NCBI GenBank assembly: GCA_030141605.1
Contig: JAQGDQ010000033.1
Coordinates: 987,214 to 1,051,213, forward strand
DNA length: 64,000 nucleotides
Direction: 5' to 3'
Origin: Tubiluchus corallicola
Lineage: Eukaryota > Priapulida > Priapulimorpha > Priapulimorphida > Tubiluchidae
Shown one piece after another: positions 63,376 to 64,000 of the stretch (positions are counted from its first letter, which is position 1; every line of letters starts with the position of its first letter). The translations under genes were made by a program, and so were the position numbers. The notes beneath the pieces are model-generated. The model worked only from the letters and a program-made list of their open reading frames with translations. It had not been told where the DNA came from and did not search any database.

Positions 63376-64000
63376 CTACAAAACAATAAAAGGAAATTAA
63401 ATTTATTGTCATATTTTGCTAACAACAGACTCTGAAATACAAATGCGATACTATGCAGAACAGGTATGACAAAAAATACAAGAATATAAGTAGCATTCAA
63501 AAGTACAAAGTGAAATACAATATTGATGACTACAATTGCAAAATTCATTATGAATCATTATTTCTATTATAGTAGTTGTAATAACCTAATAATCTAAACT
63601 TTTTAAAGTGCTTGTTGTTTGGCTGAGTATCTTCTGCCTACTAAGTCTCAGTTATTAAGAATTATTAGAAAATGATTTAAAATTACTTACCAGTTTTTGC
63701 AAATATGGTCCAGGTTTTTCCTTGTTCTTATTTTTACAACAAAAATGCAATAAAAAATGTTTGCAGTGCAGTGACTTAGATGCATTACTTATTAGCTTTA
63801 ACAATAATTTGTTATGTGAAATAACAAAATTAATTTTGCTACCACCCCTTTAGCAACGATATGTTCTTTGTTAATGTAAAATGTTTATTTTTTTGTCTTT
63901 TTACAGCTGTCACATTGAACCAATAGGTTCATATTATTTCAAATGCTCAAAAACAAAGATCAAATGCCCTGAGAATTAAAGGCCTATATAACCCCACCAG
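63376..64000 (-). other. Intron of TSG101 running off the window
   Basis: No upstream exon in the right phase is visible. A donor-like CTGGTAAGT near 63688 has the wrong phase, since joining it would create TGA. Confidence 0.6.

Noticed and set aside
63660-63740. Donor-like CTG-GTAAGT on the minus strand, a candidate TSG101 exon
   Set aside because: Joining it to the next exon makes a TGA at the junction, and the upstream translation does not resemble TSG101.

Overview
This is nuclear DNA from an invertebrate animal. It is AT-rich, its genes are cut into many small exons by GT-AG introns (two GC-AG exceptions), and every recognisable protein is an animal one. There is no operon structure, CRISPR array or bacterial signal. 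The phylum cannot be fixed from this window. A homeobox gene with three CUT repeats argues for an animal with a Cux-type gene, but does not narrow it further.

Layout from left to right. (1) 177-5858, plus strand: a Cux-type homeobox gene with three CUT domains and one homeodomain; a decayed LINE reverse transcriptase lies in an intron. (2) 7239-13795, plus: a C2H2 zinc-finger protein with an AT-hook and about nine fingers; one of its exons has a dead tandem duplicate. (3) 16044-30570, minus: a complete ten-exon thymidine phosphorylase gene (TYMP), tail to tail with gene 2. (4) 30571-35825: about 5 kb without a recognised gene. (5) 35826-37942, plus: UFSP1, a UFM1-specific cysteine protease. 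(6) 39440-40012, minus: a broken rhodopsin-family GPCR. (7) 43216-57604, minus: a complete fifteen-exon ALDH16A1. (8) 62344-63375, minus: the last two exons of TSG101; the rest lies beyond the right edge.

The genes do not form a pathway: a transcription factor, a zinc-finger protein, a nucleoside phosphorylase, a UFM1 protease, an aldehyde dehydrogenase family member and an ESCRT-I subunit. The space between exons carries old mobile elements: a LINE, several hAT-like non-autonomous elements (one with a perfect 8-bp target duplication), a 925-bp inverted-repeat element, unclassified interspersed repeats present in pairs, a tRNA-like relic, and microsatellites.

I found no convincing undescribed biological system. 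The most informative observations are the shared phase-0 intron position in all three CUT domains, the tandemly duplicated and then killed zinc-finger exon, an ALDH16A1 that keeps the catalytic cysteine missing from the mammalian protein, two strict GC-AG introns, and the repeat families seen in two copies each. Exon boundaries were derived by hand from splice motifs, phase and family alignment recalled from general knowledge. No search was run.
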